Part shown: positions 22,551 to 34,657 of the stretch, in pieces | How positions within the stretch are numbered: the first letter of the stretch is position 1 | Layout: every line of letters begins with the position of its first letter | The notes under the pieces: model-generated | The model's input: only the letters and a program-made list of their open reading frames with translations | Told to the model about the DNA's origin: nothing | Database searches by the model: none | Program-made: the position numbers and the translations under genes | Assembly (NCBI RefSeq): GCF_963422355.1 | Contig: NC_085106.1 | Coordinates: 2,577,068 to 2,641,067, forward strand | Reading direction: 5' to 3' | Source of the DNA: Corticium candelabrum | Lineage: Eukaryota; Porifera; Homoscleromorpha; Homosclerophorida; Plakinidae | DNA: 64,000 nucleotides

Positions 22551-23079
22551 TTTTGATCATTCCAATTTTTGCATTTCAATGCTGCTAAAAATTGCAAATG
22601 TATCAAATGTTCTAATGTACATTTGATTTTTACAAACCATAAAGCAAAAATTTGCAATATTGGTTGAGCAGTGACTCTATTGTTTGCTATGGACGTTGTT
22701 CAACTGTTGAAAATGTATCTTATTGTCAATTGTTAGATTTTAATGTTTACATAAATTGAAAATTGCAACAGTGGCAGTGGTACCGTATGATCATTCTAAT
22801 TTTGTAACCTAATATCTTGCTCATCATCGCGGCCAACATAAAAAGTGAGAAAATTTGCCGTCGCCATTTTTAATTTGTGTAAACATTAAAATCTAACAAT
22901 CGACAATAAGATACATTTCCAACAGTTGAACAACGTCCTTAGCAAACAATAGAATCACTGCTCAACCAAATTTGCAAATTCTTGCTTTATGGTTTGTAAA
23001 CAATCAAATGTACATTAGAACAATTGATACATTTGCAATTTTTAACAGCATTGAAATGCAAAAATTGGAATGATCAAAA
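22551..23079. repeat. 529-bp palindromic foldback element
   Basis: Long inverted arms (about 22551-22775 and 22853-23079) match closely. The left tip is TTTTGATCATTCCAATTTTT and the right tip its complement. The arms enclose a spacer of about 80 bp containing CATCATCGCGGCC. AT-rich, no coding capacity, no certain target duplication. Likely a foldback/MITE or a local inverted duplication. Confidence 0.8.
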
Positions 23080-23504
23080 GGAGCACTACTCAAAAGGGGC
23101 ATTCTCGTGTTAGTTGGTTGTAGACTGGATACAGTGCAGGGTCGGGTAGCAACAACAAGAATAATGTATAAAGAATAATCACGTGGTGTGTTAGTCAACA
23201 GACAATTGTGACCAACTGTGATACCACACATTCTCGAGTGCTACACCATCTTTCGTGTTAGATGCAATTTAGTGAAGTGAGCTTGCGAAGATTGTCTGCT
23301 GTTAGCATCTTTGCTATCTCATCACAACAGTTCCCTCACTTCTCTTGACCACTCCTTTATGCTGTAGGTACCACATTGTTTGATGAGGAGTACGGAGAAT
23401 TGTGAGGGATCCGTGGGTGAGACAGCTGATCGACACTTGGTAGGAAGCGCTGCTACAGGCAACCTTTCTGGCGCATTTCAGTTGTTCAATAATCGACGTA
23501 CGGC
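23080..23504 (+). promoter_or_regulatory. 5' flank of array copy 4, shared with copy 2
   Basis: Closely matches about 6430-6770, including AAAGAATAATCACGTG, a TGTGATACCACACATTCT block and GGCGCATTTCAGTTGTTCAA before the ATG. Shared CACGTG-type E-box sequences could be sites, but this is inference from conservation alone. Confidence 0.45.
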
Positions 23505-24326
23505 ATGAACATTGTCCTCGTTGTTGTGTCTTTGGCTTGCTCGATTCTCCCTCTTTGTTCTGCCTCCTCTCAACCAGAGAGCGAAAACTATTGTGGTGCG
23601 TGTCCTCCTGGCCGAGATGGCGTGCAAGGTTACGATGGCAGAGACGGCAGTCCCGGTAGAGATGGAAAGCCGGGTAGAGACGGAGTGCCTGGGATCTGCG
23701 CCGGACAAGCAGAACAAGACAAGAAGATTGCACAACTGAGAAAGGACGTGAGTAGAAATGTTAGCATAATTTCTTGGTCATAAAATCAACAATGTTCTCT
23801 ATTTGATCAGCTTGACAATCTCACCGATGTAGTCAAGGGGTCTACCCTTCCATCTGGTGCTCGCATCTGCGCTCCAGGTAGCTATATGGCATTGGGTTTC
23901 TGTCTATCTAAATCACCATAACCCTACATTAATCACAAATCTTGTCCGTCTGGATTCACGCTGTCCAGAGGTGTCTGCTACCGTTGGCCTTCACCTCAAT
24001 GTCAAACTCAAGACCTCGTTACAGCTGACAGTACATGCAAAAAGCTTCAAGGACGGCTGTGCACTGTTCCTGAGTTGGACCGTTTGGCGGGCACAGGATG
24101 TCACTTCGACTATACAGGCAGTTGGGCTTTACTAGGTCTTCAGTACAGTAACAACCAAGCCTATGGTTACTGTTTCAGAGGTGACTACAGCTACACCAGG
24201 GCACAATCAGTGACTCGACTGTCCAAGAACAACGTGGTAACTATCGCCTGGTGTAATGCAGTGACGTCTCTCGTAGCTTATGCTCAGAGTAACATCAAAG
24301 CAGGAGTGATGTGCTGTAAGACATGA
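23505..24326 (+). pseudogene. Array copy 4: collagen-stalk secreted protein with an in-frame stop
   Basis: Exon 1 (23505-23747, 81 codons) has signal peptide, YCGACPPG pair, intact Gly-X-Y triplets and neck EQDKKIAQLRKD, ending at GTGAGT. A 63-bp intron ends TTTGATCAG. Exon 2 (23811-24326, 172 codons) holds the C-terminal domain. Codon 37 of exon 2 is TAA (23919-23921) in the motif that reads SKSPSPY in sister copies, a single-base change from TCA. Everything after it remains open to the normal CCKT end. The damage is minimal: it could be a very young pseudogene, a null allele segregating in the population, or an assembly error. Confidence 0.8.
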
Positions 24327-24839
24327 TCTACAGGCACAGTACCACTAGCTGCGTTGACAACTGTTACGCGTAGACAAACTTTATTTTGGAAGTGTTCTCA
24401 CTATGTACTGAGACTACATGAGTAGACAACAAAGTGCAGCAAAAGTGTTTAGCACATCACATTTAGTGGAAAGCAACAGCACATACGACGGTGCAAACCT
24501 ACAAACCCAAAGTTTTGGTGTTAATTAATCTTACTAGAGTACTTCACAAGATTGGTAATAAATATAGTCAGAGATGAGACACAATATCCACGAACCAAGC
24601 AAACAGTCCATTCAACTGTCAAGTAAACTGTCTGGCAATACTGCATGTGCATGGATGTCGATAAAAAGTGATGAGTTAGTGGCAAGATAATGTAAGTTGG
24701 CCAATCTGTGTATGTTAAGAACATCTGCGTAGAACATTGTGGGCGACAACTGCATGCATGCTCACAAGCTGGTACATAGCTTACAAAGACGACCTCGTCG
24801 TCTCTTGTCATTTGTTCAACTAACCTTCGACATTTGAAC
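24327..24839 (+). promoter_or_regulatory. Spacer and 5' flank of copy 5
   Basis: No gene. About 24560-24839 is the 5' flank shared with the orphan at about 22180 and, more weakly, with copy 6 (about 26580-26730). Common strings include CTCGTCGTCTCTTGT-like sequence just before the start. Confidence 0.4.
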
Positions 24840-25724
24840 ATGAATATCGTTATCATTGTTATGCTTTTGACTTGCTTCTTTCTGTCTATTCATTCTTCAA
24901 TCGTCCATTCGTCGAGCGAAACTTGCTGTGCTGCGTGTCCTCCCGGGAAAGACGGTGTCAACGGTAGGGACGGAACGCCGGGTAGGGATGGAAGACCGGG
25001 AAGAGACGGAACGCCTGGTGTCGGGATTTGTCTTGGTCGAGCAGAACAAGACGAGAAAATGAAAAAACAGGATAAGATAATTGCAGAACAGAGCGAGCAA
25101 ATTGCACAACTGAGAAAGGCGGTATGTACAGTAGCGATATCCTAGAAGGTTGTCGATCTATGCATCTAAGTCATTTTCACTCAGATTGACCGACTTACAA
25201 ACTTTGTCAATCAGACAGTCACCGTCAATCAGAGAACTTCCTTTCCATCTGGTGCTCGCATCTGCTCACCAGGCAGTTATCTAGCATTCGGCTTCTGTCT
25301 ACCCAAATCACCATCACCCTACATCAATCACACTTCTTGTTCATCTGGCTTCAAGCTGTACAGAGGTGTCTGCTACCGTTGGCCTTCTCCTCGATGTCAA
25401 ACTCAAGACCTCGTTACAGCTGATAGTACGTGTAAAACGCTCGAAGGACGGTTGTGTACTGTTACTGAGCTGGACCATCTAAGCGGCAGCGGATGTCACT
25501 TTGACTATGCCGGCAGCTGGGCTCTACTGGCACTTCAGTACAGTGAAAATTGGTTAGCTCATGGAATTTGTTTCAGACATGACAGCAGCTATGCACACTC
25601 AAATTCCTTGACTCGACCGGCCGCAGGTGACGTCATGACTATTGCCTGGTGTACCGCCGTGACGTCACTTGGAGCGGATGCTCGGAGTAACATCAAAGCA
25701 GGAGTAATGTGCTGTAAGACATGA
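24840..25724 (+). CDS. Array copy 5: collagen-stalk, collectin-like secreted protein, intact
   Basis: Exon 1 is 24840-25121 and exon 2 is 25185-25724. The 63-bp phase-0 intron runs from GTATGT to TTCACTCAG. The product is 273 residues. The signal peptide (MNIVIIVMLLTCFFLSIHSS) is followed by a CCAAC cysteine cluster (29, 30, 33) and eight Gly-X-Y triplets (about 36-60: GKDG, GRDG, GRPG units). The neck (KQDKIIAEQSEQIAQLRKA then IDRLTNFVNQ) has coiled-coil-like hydrophobic spacing. The C-terminal domain starts SGARICSPGSYLAFGFC and ends MCCKT. It diverges from copies 2-4 in HGICFRHDSSY in place of YGYCFRDDYSY. ATG 24840 is used, since the upstream TTG is not a plausible animal start. AATAAA lies at 25804-25809. 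Secretion and trimerisation are inferred from sequence. Confidence 0.85.
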
Positions 25725-25809
25725 TATGCATGCAGTGTAACCTTTGGCAAGATTCATTTCAAGCCGTCTCGGTACCGGTAAAAACTACTTTGCATGCACC
25801 TGCAATAAA

Positions 25810-26065
25810 AACTACGTGTAGAAGATCAATGCTGTTCCGGAAGTTTCCAGAACACCTCCCCCTTTAGTCTTGAACTCGATCTTATGAAGGTGGACAAGAC
25901 GTCAGCAATTCCAAACCTTCTTTGGTTTACGAATCCTTGTAGATCGTCGAGGGTTGCCCGGTCCATATTGAGGTGCGCTTGGTTGACATTCCTGGCTGTT
26001 GGTTTCAACATCTGGTTGAAGGGTTGGTGAAGGCACGTGTATAAGATCCCCTGGGTCTGTACCTG
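25810..26065 (-). mobile_element. Fragment of an LTR retroelement 3' end (fossil)
   Basis: On the minus strand a short reading frame contains RRSTRIRKPKK, typical of the C-terminal end of Ty3/Gypsy polyproteins, followed by a purine tract and what may be the start of an LTR. Only about 250 bp remains and no partner LTR is seen. An old, badly truncated remnant. Confidence 0.4.
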
Positions 26066-26732
26066 GATCTGTGTCTAATGCCTTAGTTAGTATTCATGTA
26101 TCGGTATCTAGTACTCGTGTTCAACTTTGCTATGCTTACCCGAGGCGTGAAATGCTAGGGTACTGTACAGTAACGCCGGCCGGTCACGTGACGTACGACC
26201 GACTCGACGCGATTCGCTCCTTCTCCGCCTGTGCGTTCGTTGTCACAAGAGCGGATGCCGCCAATTTACGGTATCTCAGTGAAGCACAAATTATTAGTGT
26301 CGCTACGTCCACAACACAACACAAGCTGAATTTGTGTCAAACTAACTTCTGTACAAGTAACGACCGTCATTGCGGCATGTCACCATGCAACTAGTAACTG
26401 ATACTAATTAATTTGTGACTTGCTTTGGAGTCGTTGGTGGACGTGGCACCGTTCCAGTCTGCGCTGCAAGACATATTTATCTATACCTCTGCTCACCTAT
26501 AGTTTCATCTCATCTCATTGACTGCTAGGTGTTGCTCAACACTCTTTAGCCCAATGATGACGACACTCAGACGTGTAGCGGTGAGATAACTCAAAAGCAC
26601 CAGTAACATGCTAATCTGTGTTTGACAAGATAGGAACATCTGCGCAGAACCCGTGATCGACCCTCGCTCATTCAAGCCGATACTAATATACAGAGAACCT
26701 CATCGTCTCTTGTACGACCAACCATTGATATC
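26066..26732. other. Spacer and 5' flank of copy 6
   Basis: No gene. The part near 26145-26200 (CCCGAGGCGTG and following) matches about 2750-2820. The part from about 26580 matches the copy 5 flank weakly (GACAAGATAGGAACATCTGCG). Confidence 0.4.
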
Positions 26733-27501
26733 ATAAACATCGCTGTGTCTTTGACTTGTTTGCTTCTCTCTGTTAATTCTTCAAACGTTCAGTCATCGGG
26801 GAAGACCGACATCGCTGCGTGTCCTCCCGGAAGAGACGGTGTCGACGGTAGCGCCTGGTATCGGGATTCGTCTTGATCGAGCAGACCGAGACGAGATAAT
26901 CTCAAAACTGGACAGGATAATTGCAGAACAGAGCGAGCAAATTGCACAACGGAGAAAGGCGGTATGTAACGATATCCTAAAAGGTTGTCGATCTATGCAA
27001 TCTAAGTCATTTTTCACTCAGATTGACCGACTTACGGACTTTGTCAATCAGACGGTCATCGTCAATCTGAGAACTTCCTTCCATCTGGTGCTCGCGTCTG
27101 CACACCAGGCAGTTATCTAGCATTTGGCTTCTGTCTATCTAAATCACCATCACCCTATGTCAATCATACTTCTTGTCCGTCTGACTTCACGCTGTACAGA
27201 GGTGTCTGCTACCGTTGGCCTTCACCTCAATGTTAATTAAACTCAAGACCTCGTGACAGCTAACAGTACATGCAAGGCGCTTCAAGGACGGTTGTGTACC
27301 GTTCCAGAGTTAGACCATCTCAGCGGTACCGGATGTCTGTTCGATCGCGTTGGCAGTTGGGCTATGCTGGGTCTTCTGTACAATAACTACCAAGCCCACG
27401 GAATTTGTTTCAGACATGGCTCTGTTTACACCACCGCACAATCAGTGACAAGACCGGCTACAAGTGAGGTGGTGACCAATGCCTGGTGTAAATTTGATTG
27501 A
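26733..27501 (+). pseudogene. Array copy 6: decayed collagen-stalk secreted protein
   Basis: A relative of copy 5 with accumulated damage. The start codon reads ATA (26733). Most Gly-X-Y triplets are deleted and the frame slips after CPPGRDGVDG. The intron is still recognisable (GTATGT about 26962 to TTCACTCAG about 27021). A TTAATTAA-like insertion brings stops after CYRWPSPQC (near 27233), and the 3' end of the C-terminal domain is lost after NAWC. The IAEQSEQIAQ neck and KALQGRLCTVPELDHLSG-type motif identify it. An old pseudogene. Confidence 0.85.
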
Positions 27502-28064
27502 TTTAATGTAGCCTACAATAATTCATTCTAAATCTAAAACGTAAGTGTTCCCACTCTATAGTACAGATTAGATACAGTTAATATAACGACCCTCATCGCT
27601 GCACGTGACCAAACACAAATTGAAAATAAGAAATAAATAATTAATTACAAAACTAAAGGTGACTGAAAGTAGTTTAGATGTATAACTAAGCAAAATTTTA
27701 CTAAAAACAATAATTTACTTCTGTTTACCTTATTTCATCTCTTCAATTGCGATTCAACACTTCAACACTCTCTAGTAAAGGTAAGAACAGATAAAACCAA
27801 TTCGTAACGCGTGAAATAAACGTCGCTAGCCTCGTACACACTCTCTGCGAAAGAAGTACGCCCCGCGTACGCGTAATTGCGAAAGGTCTGGCGCATACCA
27901 AAAGTCTGGCCACGCGAGACTACCTACTGTACACTAGAAATTACGGTAGAACTTCAACCAATTGAAATGCATAACGTGGTGATAACTTCAGTGTAGTAAA
28001 GCTGCAGCCGGACTGACCTGAACGTTCACCACTAGCACGCACGGCAGAGTCACTTTTTATATTG
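27502..28064. other. Non-coding spacer, no gene seen
   Basis: AT-rich, no coding frame or repeat recognised. The last bases (ATTG, 28061-28064) form the target duplication of the next element. Confidence 0.5.
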
Positions 28065-31000
28065 TGTAGTGTATTGATACTTTGTATTGCGCAGTGCACG
28101 TTACTTAGATATAAAGCACGCTATTCATTGGGTTCTATAAAAGGACACACACACAATAAATTAGACAGTGGTGTTACACTCACTCGGCTGTCGTGTTGCT
28201 ACCCGCGCCACCTTACATTTTGGTGACAGGAGTAAAAGTTGTGTTATGTCTAAAGACTCTCCGCAAGCGTTTGATGGTTCGGGTAACTTGCTCTCATTTC
28301 TTGACCGTGTTTCCGTGTGGACATCTTTGAAAGAATATGATGGAAAGAAAAAAGCGTTGGCTCTTGCCTCGAGACTTGAAGGACCAGCGTTTGAAAACTA
28401 TCGACGACTGACAGACGAAGAGAGGACAGACTACACAACAATTGAAGCTTCGCTAAAACGAGAGTTCATGTCCGAAGGAGCCGACCGAATGAAAGCGGTG
28501 AGAGAATTAAGACAGCGTAAATGGATGGAAGGTGAGGAACCGATTGAAGCGTTTGCTCATGAGATAGCTAGATTGGTTGACTTGGCTTATCCCGAGTCTA
28601 ATGATGTGAAGACACTTGCACGAGACGCATTTCTAGAGAGTTTGCCACCTAACTTTCAACTGTACGTAAAACTAGATGCGTCTAGTACGACAAAATCGCT
28701 ACGTGACCTTACAGATGTGGTCCACCACTTACAGTTGGTGGGAATCGGGAAACAATCGCGGAGCTATCCATCACATCTACCGGTAAGTCATGTTTCAGAA
28801 CCGGAAACGCAGTCATTTATGGAAGTCGGCAACATTCAGTCATTTCACGAGCCTAAAAATATCGCCCAATCAGTGAACAGCCGTCAACAACAGCCTTGGC
28901 AACCAGAAAGATATAACGTAGGTCGCGATCGTAGACGTAACTCCAGAAGACGTTTCTGTTATATTTGTGGAAGTCCTGAACACATTCGACCGAATTGTCC
29001 GCATATTCGAGATTGCCACCGTTGTCTAAAGCCAGGAAACCTCGCCAGAAATTGTACAGCTCCCTGCCCAGCAACAAATCGTGTAGACCAGGCAAAGGAA
29101 GGGCGTGTTTCAAATCTTACAACCGCTAGACACGGACTCATTTTGGTAAGGGCTACAATTTACGATCGAAACTACGCGTTCTTAGTCGATACAGGAGCGG
29201 ATATTAGCCTGCTACCGTACAGCGTCGTGGAGACCAATAATTTACCGTTACGACGTCGTATGGTCCGGCAACCAATAATGGTGGATGGATCCGCTCTTCG
29301 GTGTGAGGGCATGACGGATACGTTGACACTAACGATTGGTCCTAGTAAGATTTCACAATCATTCTACGTAGTCAGAGGACTTGAATATGGTATCTTGGGG
29401 ACGGACATACTGGCACATCTCAACGTGCAAATTGACGTTGCTACGAAAAGTCTGTATCTCCGTGGTCAAAAGGTCTCCACATTCGAAACTGTCACGGCGG
29501 CTACTAGTTCGGTTTGTCTGATAAAATTCGGTCAAGTCTACTCACCAGACAGAGTGGTAATTTCACCAGGAGAAGAACGGACAATATGGGGAAGAATTCA
29601 TTCAAACACTCCAACCACGTGGACGGGTGTAGTAGAGGTACTGCATGAATTAACTGAACGATCGGGTCTACTGGGATGTGCAACTGTAGCGGAAGGAGGT
29701 AAAGAGAAGAATGTTCCTGTTCGCGTCTTGAATGTCACGGAAGACCCAGTGACCGTTTATAAAGGCCAATCGTTAGCCGAGTTTACTGAAGCTATGATGA
29801 ATGAAGGCAGAACACGTGACGATGCAACAAAAACCGGTAAGATAACGTACGACCCTATCGCAGAAACGACCCTTGGAGAGTCCATTTCCACGGAACAGAA
29901 AAATCGCCTTGAGAGGTTACTGCGAAGGTATAACAAAGTGTTCGCTTACCCAGGCAACGAGGGACAGGTAACTCACATTGAGCACACCATTCCTCTAACA
30001 ACGGACAATCCGATTGCATGTAGACCTCGTCGCCTGCCAACGCAATGGAGACCCGGAGTTGAAGAAGAAGTACAGGAACTGCAAAGACGAAGCGTGATAC
30101 GACCATCCGAATCGGACTACGCAGCACCGGTGTGCCCAATAAAAAAGACGGTTCAATACGTCTCTGTGTAGATTATCGCGCCCTCAACTCCAAGACAAAG
30201 GATACGGCGATTCCAACTGGAAATTTAATAGAAGTTGTGGAATCGATGGCAGGAGCCCAATTTTTCAGTCACATTGATCTAGCGCACGGATACTACCAAG
30301 TGCCGATTGCTGAGAACGACAAAGAGAAGACGGCCTTTCGAGCCCCGTCGGGCCTTTACGAGTTCAATCGAATGCCATTCGGATTGAAAGGCGCTCCAGC
30401 GACGTTCTGTAGGATGATGGCTTCCGTGTTTGGGCACATGACCCCCCTACAACTCGTACTGTATATGGACGACCTTTGTGTTTTGTCGGTTTCGTTCGAT
30501 GATCATCTTAAACGGTTAGAAGACACTTTTAAGACGCTGTTAAATTACGGCCTCAGAATTAATGCTAACAAGTGTCAATTTGCAATGACTGAAATTATCT
30601 TCTGTGGTCTACGGGTGAGCAAAGATGGACTGGGCCCAGATGCAGAAAAACAGCCGCGATTGCGAAGATTCCCAAACCGGCAAACGTCAAAGAGGTTAGA
30701 ATGTTTTTGGGTATGGTGGGCTGGTATCGAAGGTTTATTCCGCGGTTTGCAGCTATCGCTAAACCAATGTATAACCTCTTGGAGGGTGACAAGGCTTTTC
30801 GATGGTCACACGAATGTGAAATCGCTTTCAGGACTTTGAAAGAGATGCTGATTTCTAATACAGTTCTGAGTCATCCACATCCAGATAGAACGTATGTTCT
30901 TACAACAGATGCTTCCATGGTCGGGATAGGAGCAGAATTAGCTCAGCAGACGCCAGAAGGAATAAGACCAGTTGCCTATTTCAGCAAGATACTTTCCAAA

Positions 31001-33131
31001 TCAGAAAGGAAGTATTCCGTATATGACAAAGAATTTCTCGCCATCGTGATGGCTGTCCGTCATTTTCGCCATCATCTCATAGGAACTAAGTTTTGTTTGA
31101 GAACTGACCATCGTCCACTGCAGTTTTTGGCCAATACCAAAGACCTCTGGTGTAAACGTGCTAGATGGATTATGGAATTGGAAGAATATTCATTTACTGT
31201 AGAATATATAACTAGTCGAGAAAATGTTGTGGCTGATGCTCTAAGTCGACTTGAACACGAGAAAACCCTGAACTTCGACGAATCCGAGAAAATAGGTCAG
31301 AACAATAACTCTCCCAACCCGATCGCCGCATTTCGACTTCCGAAAGCTGCAACGTTAGTAGCCAGTATAAGAGACGACTGGTCTATGGAAGAATTTATGA
31401 AGGCACAACAGAGAGACCCACTGTTAACGGAAATCAGCGATATTGTGGGTAGGGACCAAGTTGGCCCACGTGTTGATATGAAAAATCAATCAAAGGTGGT
31501 AAAGGTAACACTGAAGGAAAATTTGACTTGGTCCCCTGAAGGTGTGCTTCAGAGGATCGCTCCGTCTGGACTGTTGCAAAATGTTGTACCGTCGACGTTA
31601 GTTGCAGAAATATTACGTCTTGCCCACGATGAACCCTTTTCAGGACACCAGGGAGTGAAGAAAACGCTTCAAAGAATCTTACAGCGGTTCTGGTGGCCTA
31701 CAATCAGCGATGATGTTACACAATACACACAATCATGCGACGTTTGCGCTAGAAGAATGTCGGCATGTCCAAGGTCACGAGCACCCTTTAAAAGAGCGAC
31801 AGCAGGCTACACAACCATTGCAGAATATTGAAATAGACATCAAGGGTCAATTGCCGAAAACTGATAACGGCGCTCAATATATATTCGTCATCCAAGATGC
31901 GTTCTCCCGATTTGCAGAGATGCATGCGATCTCAAGACAAACGACGGAAGAGGTATGTGAGAAATTGCTTGAATGGATATGTAGATACGGGATCCCCACA
32001 TGTATACATTCGGACCACGGCACCTGTTTTACGAGTCGAGCATTTGAAGAATTTTGTTCACGGTATGCCGTAAAACATACAATGTCGACTCCATACCACC
32101 CACAAGGAAATGGCTCGGTTGAACGCTTAAATCGCTCCTTGGGTGAAACGTTGTCTAAATTGGTCGCCTCGAATCAATTAGATTGGCAGAAACACCTTCC
32201 AGAAATACAGTTTGCCCACAATACCACATTTCATGAATCTATCGCCACCACACCTTACAAGGTCGTGTTCAAGGAAGATCCTAGAACAATAATTCATGCG
32301 GCCGCAGGCGTGATTCATAGGCCACAATCTGCCGGAATCAACGAAGCCCCATTAGAAGTTGCGACGGATAGAGATTCTGGAATATCTAGGCTCTATAGCA
32401 GAGTCAAGACAAACTCGGAACGAATGGCAGTAAAGAGAAGAAAAACTTACAACAAGTCGAAGCTCGTATTCCATCAGTATCAACGTGGTGAGTTAGTGTG
32501 GGTTAGGAATAAAGCGGGAAGACGGAAAGTATCAAGATCTCTTTCACCGCGTTGGATAGGACCGTATGTTGTTGTTAGACCAATATCCGATGTTGTCTAC
32601 GTCTTAAAATTGCCTCATGGCAGTAAAGAGATAACACTACACCATGATGCTCTGAAGCCATACGTACAACGTGAAGGACGATTTATGCCCGAAAATACAT
32701 CGAGGAGTCCACGTTCCAGGAGCAGCCGACCGGTAAAGCGCCCCACTTCGACAGAAAATCATGACAATACGGTCGGTTGCGAGAGCACTGACTCGGGAGA
32801 AGAGTCACCATCCGAAGCGAAGGGAGGTGCGGAAGACCAGCCTGGAATGCAACCAGAACAAGAGAGCCAACGCGCTTCACCTGAACCACCAGTTGCTCTA
32901 AGAAGATCTAAACGGATTCGCAAACCACCCAGACGATTGGATGATTACTTTTTAGAACCAAACGATGGGGAGGATAGTGATGTAGTGTATTGATACTTTG
33001 TATTGCGCAGTGCACGTTACTTAGATAAAGCACGCTATTCATTGGGTTCTATAAAAGGACACACACACAATAAATTAGACAGTGGTGTTACACTCACTCG
33101 GCTGTCGTGTTACTACCCGCGCCACCTTACA
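28065..33131 (+). mobile_element. Ty3/Gypsy LTR retroelement, young, nearly whole
   Basis: LTRs of about 152 bp (28065-28217 and 32981-33131) with TG...CA ends differ by one substitution and one 2-bp indel, so the insertion is recent. The 4-bp duplication ATTG flanks both ends. Parts in order: Gag (about 28.2-28.9 kb), CCHC knuckles (about 29.0 kb), protease (about 29.2 kb), reverse transcriptase (about 30.0-30.6 kb), RNase H (about 30.8-31.2 kb), integrase (about 31.6-32.3 kb) and a basic C-terminal tail ending just before the 3' LTR. No envelope gene. About three breaks are present, so it is treated as a fossil; some family members express Pol by frameshifting. Confidence 0.9.
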
Positions 33132-34657
33132 ATTGCTGCTACAAAACCAGAGTCGATACTCTAGCTATAATAAGTTAATTGGATTCTTGTACCTTGGATC
33201 TGTACGTGCAATGGCTTCATCAAGTACACCGAACACGGAAACTATTGCGCTATCATTTTACTCGTTCTCGCGCGCGCGTTATCATCGGCTCGGAGTTCCA
33301 GACAACATCAGTTTCGGTGTAACTGTATATACTAGCAGGGTATGTGTTTTCCTGGGTTACCTGTTTCAATTGAGACTAATAAAGCTATTACAAGAAAACA
33401 AGAAAATAAATAAGCGGTTAGAGCATGCGCTCTTGAGGTCGTCTGTCCAATGATATGAGTGTGCAAGGGGCACATATCGCAAGGGAGGAAACTGGTGACC
33501 TTGGGGAAACACATACCACTGTGACACGCAGGGGTGCATTTCTCTATTCTCCACCTAATCCGGTTGAGCTCACCCAAACTCCACAAACTAATCCAGTGGG
33601 ACGGTGGATTAAAACTCAACCGGATTAAAGTTGTGGAGAACAAAGAAATGTGCCCTAGATGTATCCAACACTTGTCCTTGGCATGTAGCAGGCCCTTTCT
33701 TCCCTTTTCAAGCACAAACCTGGGTATGAAGTTAATTATTATTAATATTTATTATTTATTATTATTTATTGCTTTGTTTTTATATGCAGCCCATGTACTA
33801 TTCAGATTCAGGTTAACGCTGACCACTATATATATATAGAGCAGGGGCAGGAGGGGGAAGCTGCCCCTCCACTATCGGGATTGGGGTCGTCGCCCATCCA
33901 ATACTGGACACTATGTAATGAGACTTCGTTTCAGCGAACGATGATCGAAGAAAATACTTTGAAAGTTCTGTTGCTTGCAAGTAGAAATAATATTGGGTAG
34001 TGTTGCAGTTGACTCGCTTGATACACATTGTCATGATCATTTGTGTGATTGTTGCTCTGGCTACTTCTGTCACAAACTAATCAATGACAAACCAACCATA
34101 TTCAGTTAAATTGGCGGCAGTCTGTTACAAAATTTTCACCCTTCCAATCCAAAAAGAGCTTCCACCGTCCGTAAGCTCACTGTCAAGACTTTAAAACTTC
34201 TTTTCCGCTCGTTTCATTTGTACATCAACAGTTGACATGATGATCGACCTATGCTACCAATGTTGTTTAATTGCATTGTGAATGGGACTTTAGCAAGGAC
34301 AGAAGTCTATATATCCTTGGCAATTGAGGTAGTAAAATGGTAACAACAAGCGGTATTGTTTTAAAATTCTGCGGGCTGTTCTCCACGTCATTCTGTCTAA
34401 ATAGAGAAGAATAAACAGTGTAATCTGTCGATGAAACGACTTTGTGAAAAATCTGACTGAGATAAAAAAATCACCACTTCCACTAGATTAGTCAACCATG
34501 ACGTTCTTCAAACAAAATTTTAGAGCAAAGATAAAGCAAAGTACGTTTGCAAAATATGGAACACTGTGTGTCAACCTGTAGGCTAGTGACAGGAGTGATT
34601 GGTTGCACAACTAGTTGACTGGTAGATTGAGGACACAGACAGACAGACAGACAGACG
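33132..34657. other. Non-coding spacer with a small MITE-like element
   Basis: No convincing gene. Holds the inverted repeat listed separately, short AT repeats near 33740 and 33830, and a short GACA run (about 34637-34657) immediately before a LINE fragment. Confidence 0.5.
33530..33656. repeat. MITE-like inverted repeat, 127 bp
   Basis: Ends AGGGGTGCATTTCT and AGAAATGTGCCCT are inverted, followed inward by TATTCTCCAC / GTGGAGAACA and by AATCCGGTTGAG / CTCAACCGGATT. The arms are about 40 bp. No target duplication was identified, so the family is open. Confidence 0.55.
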
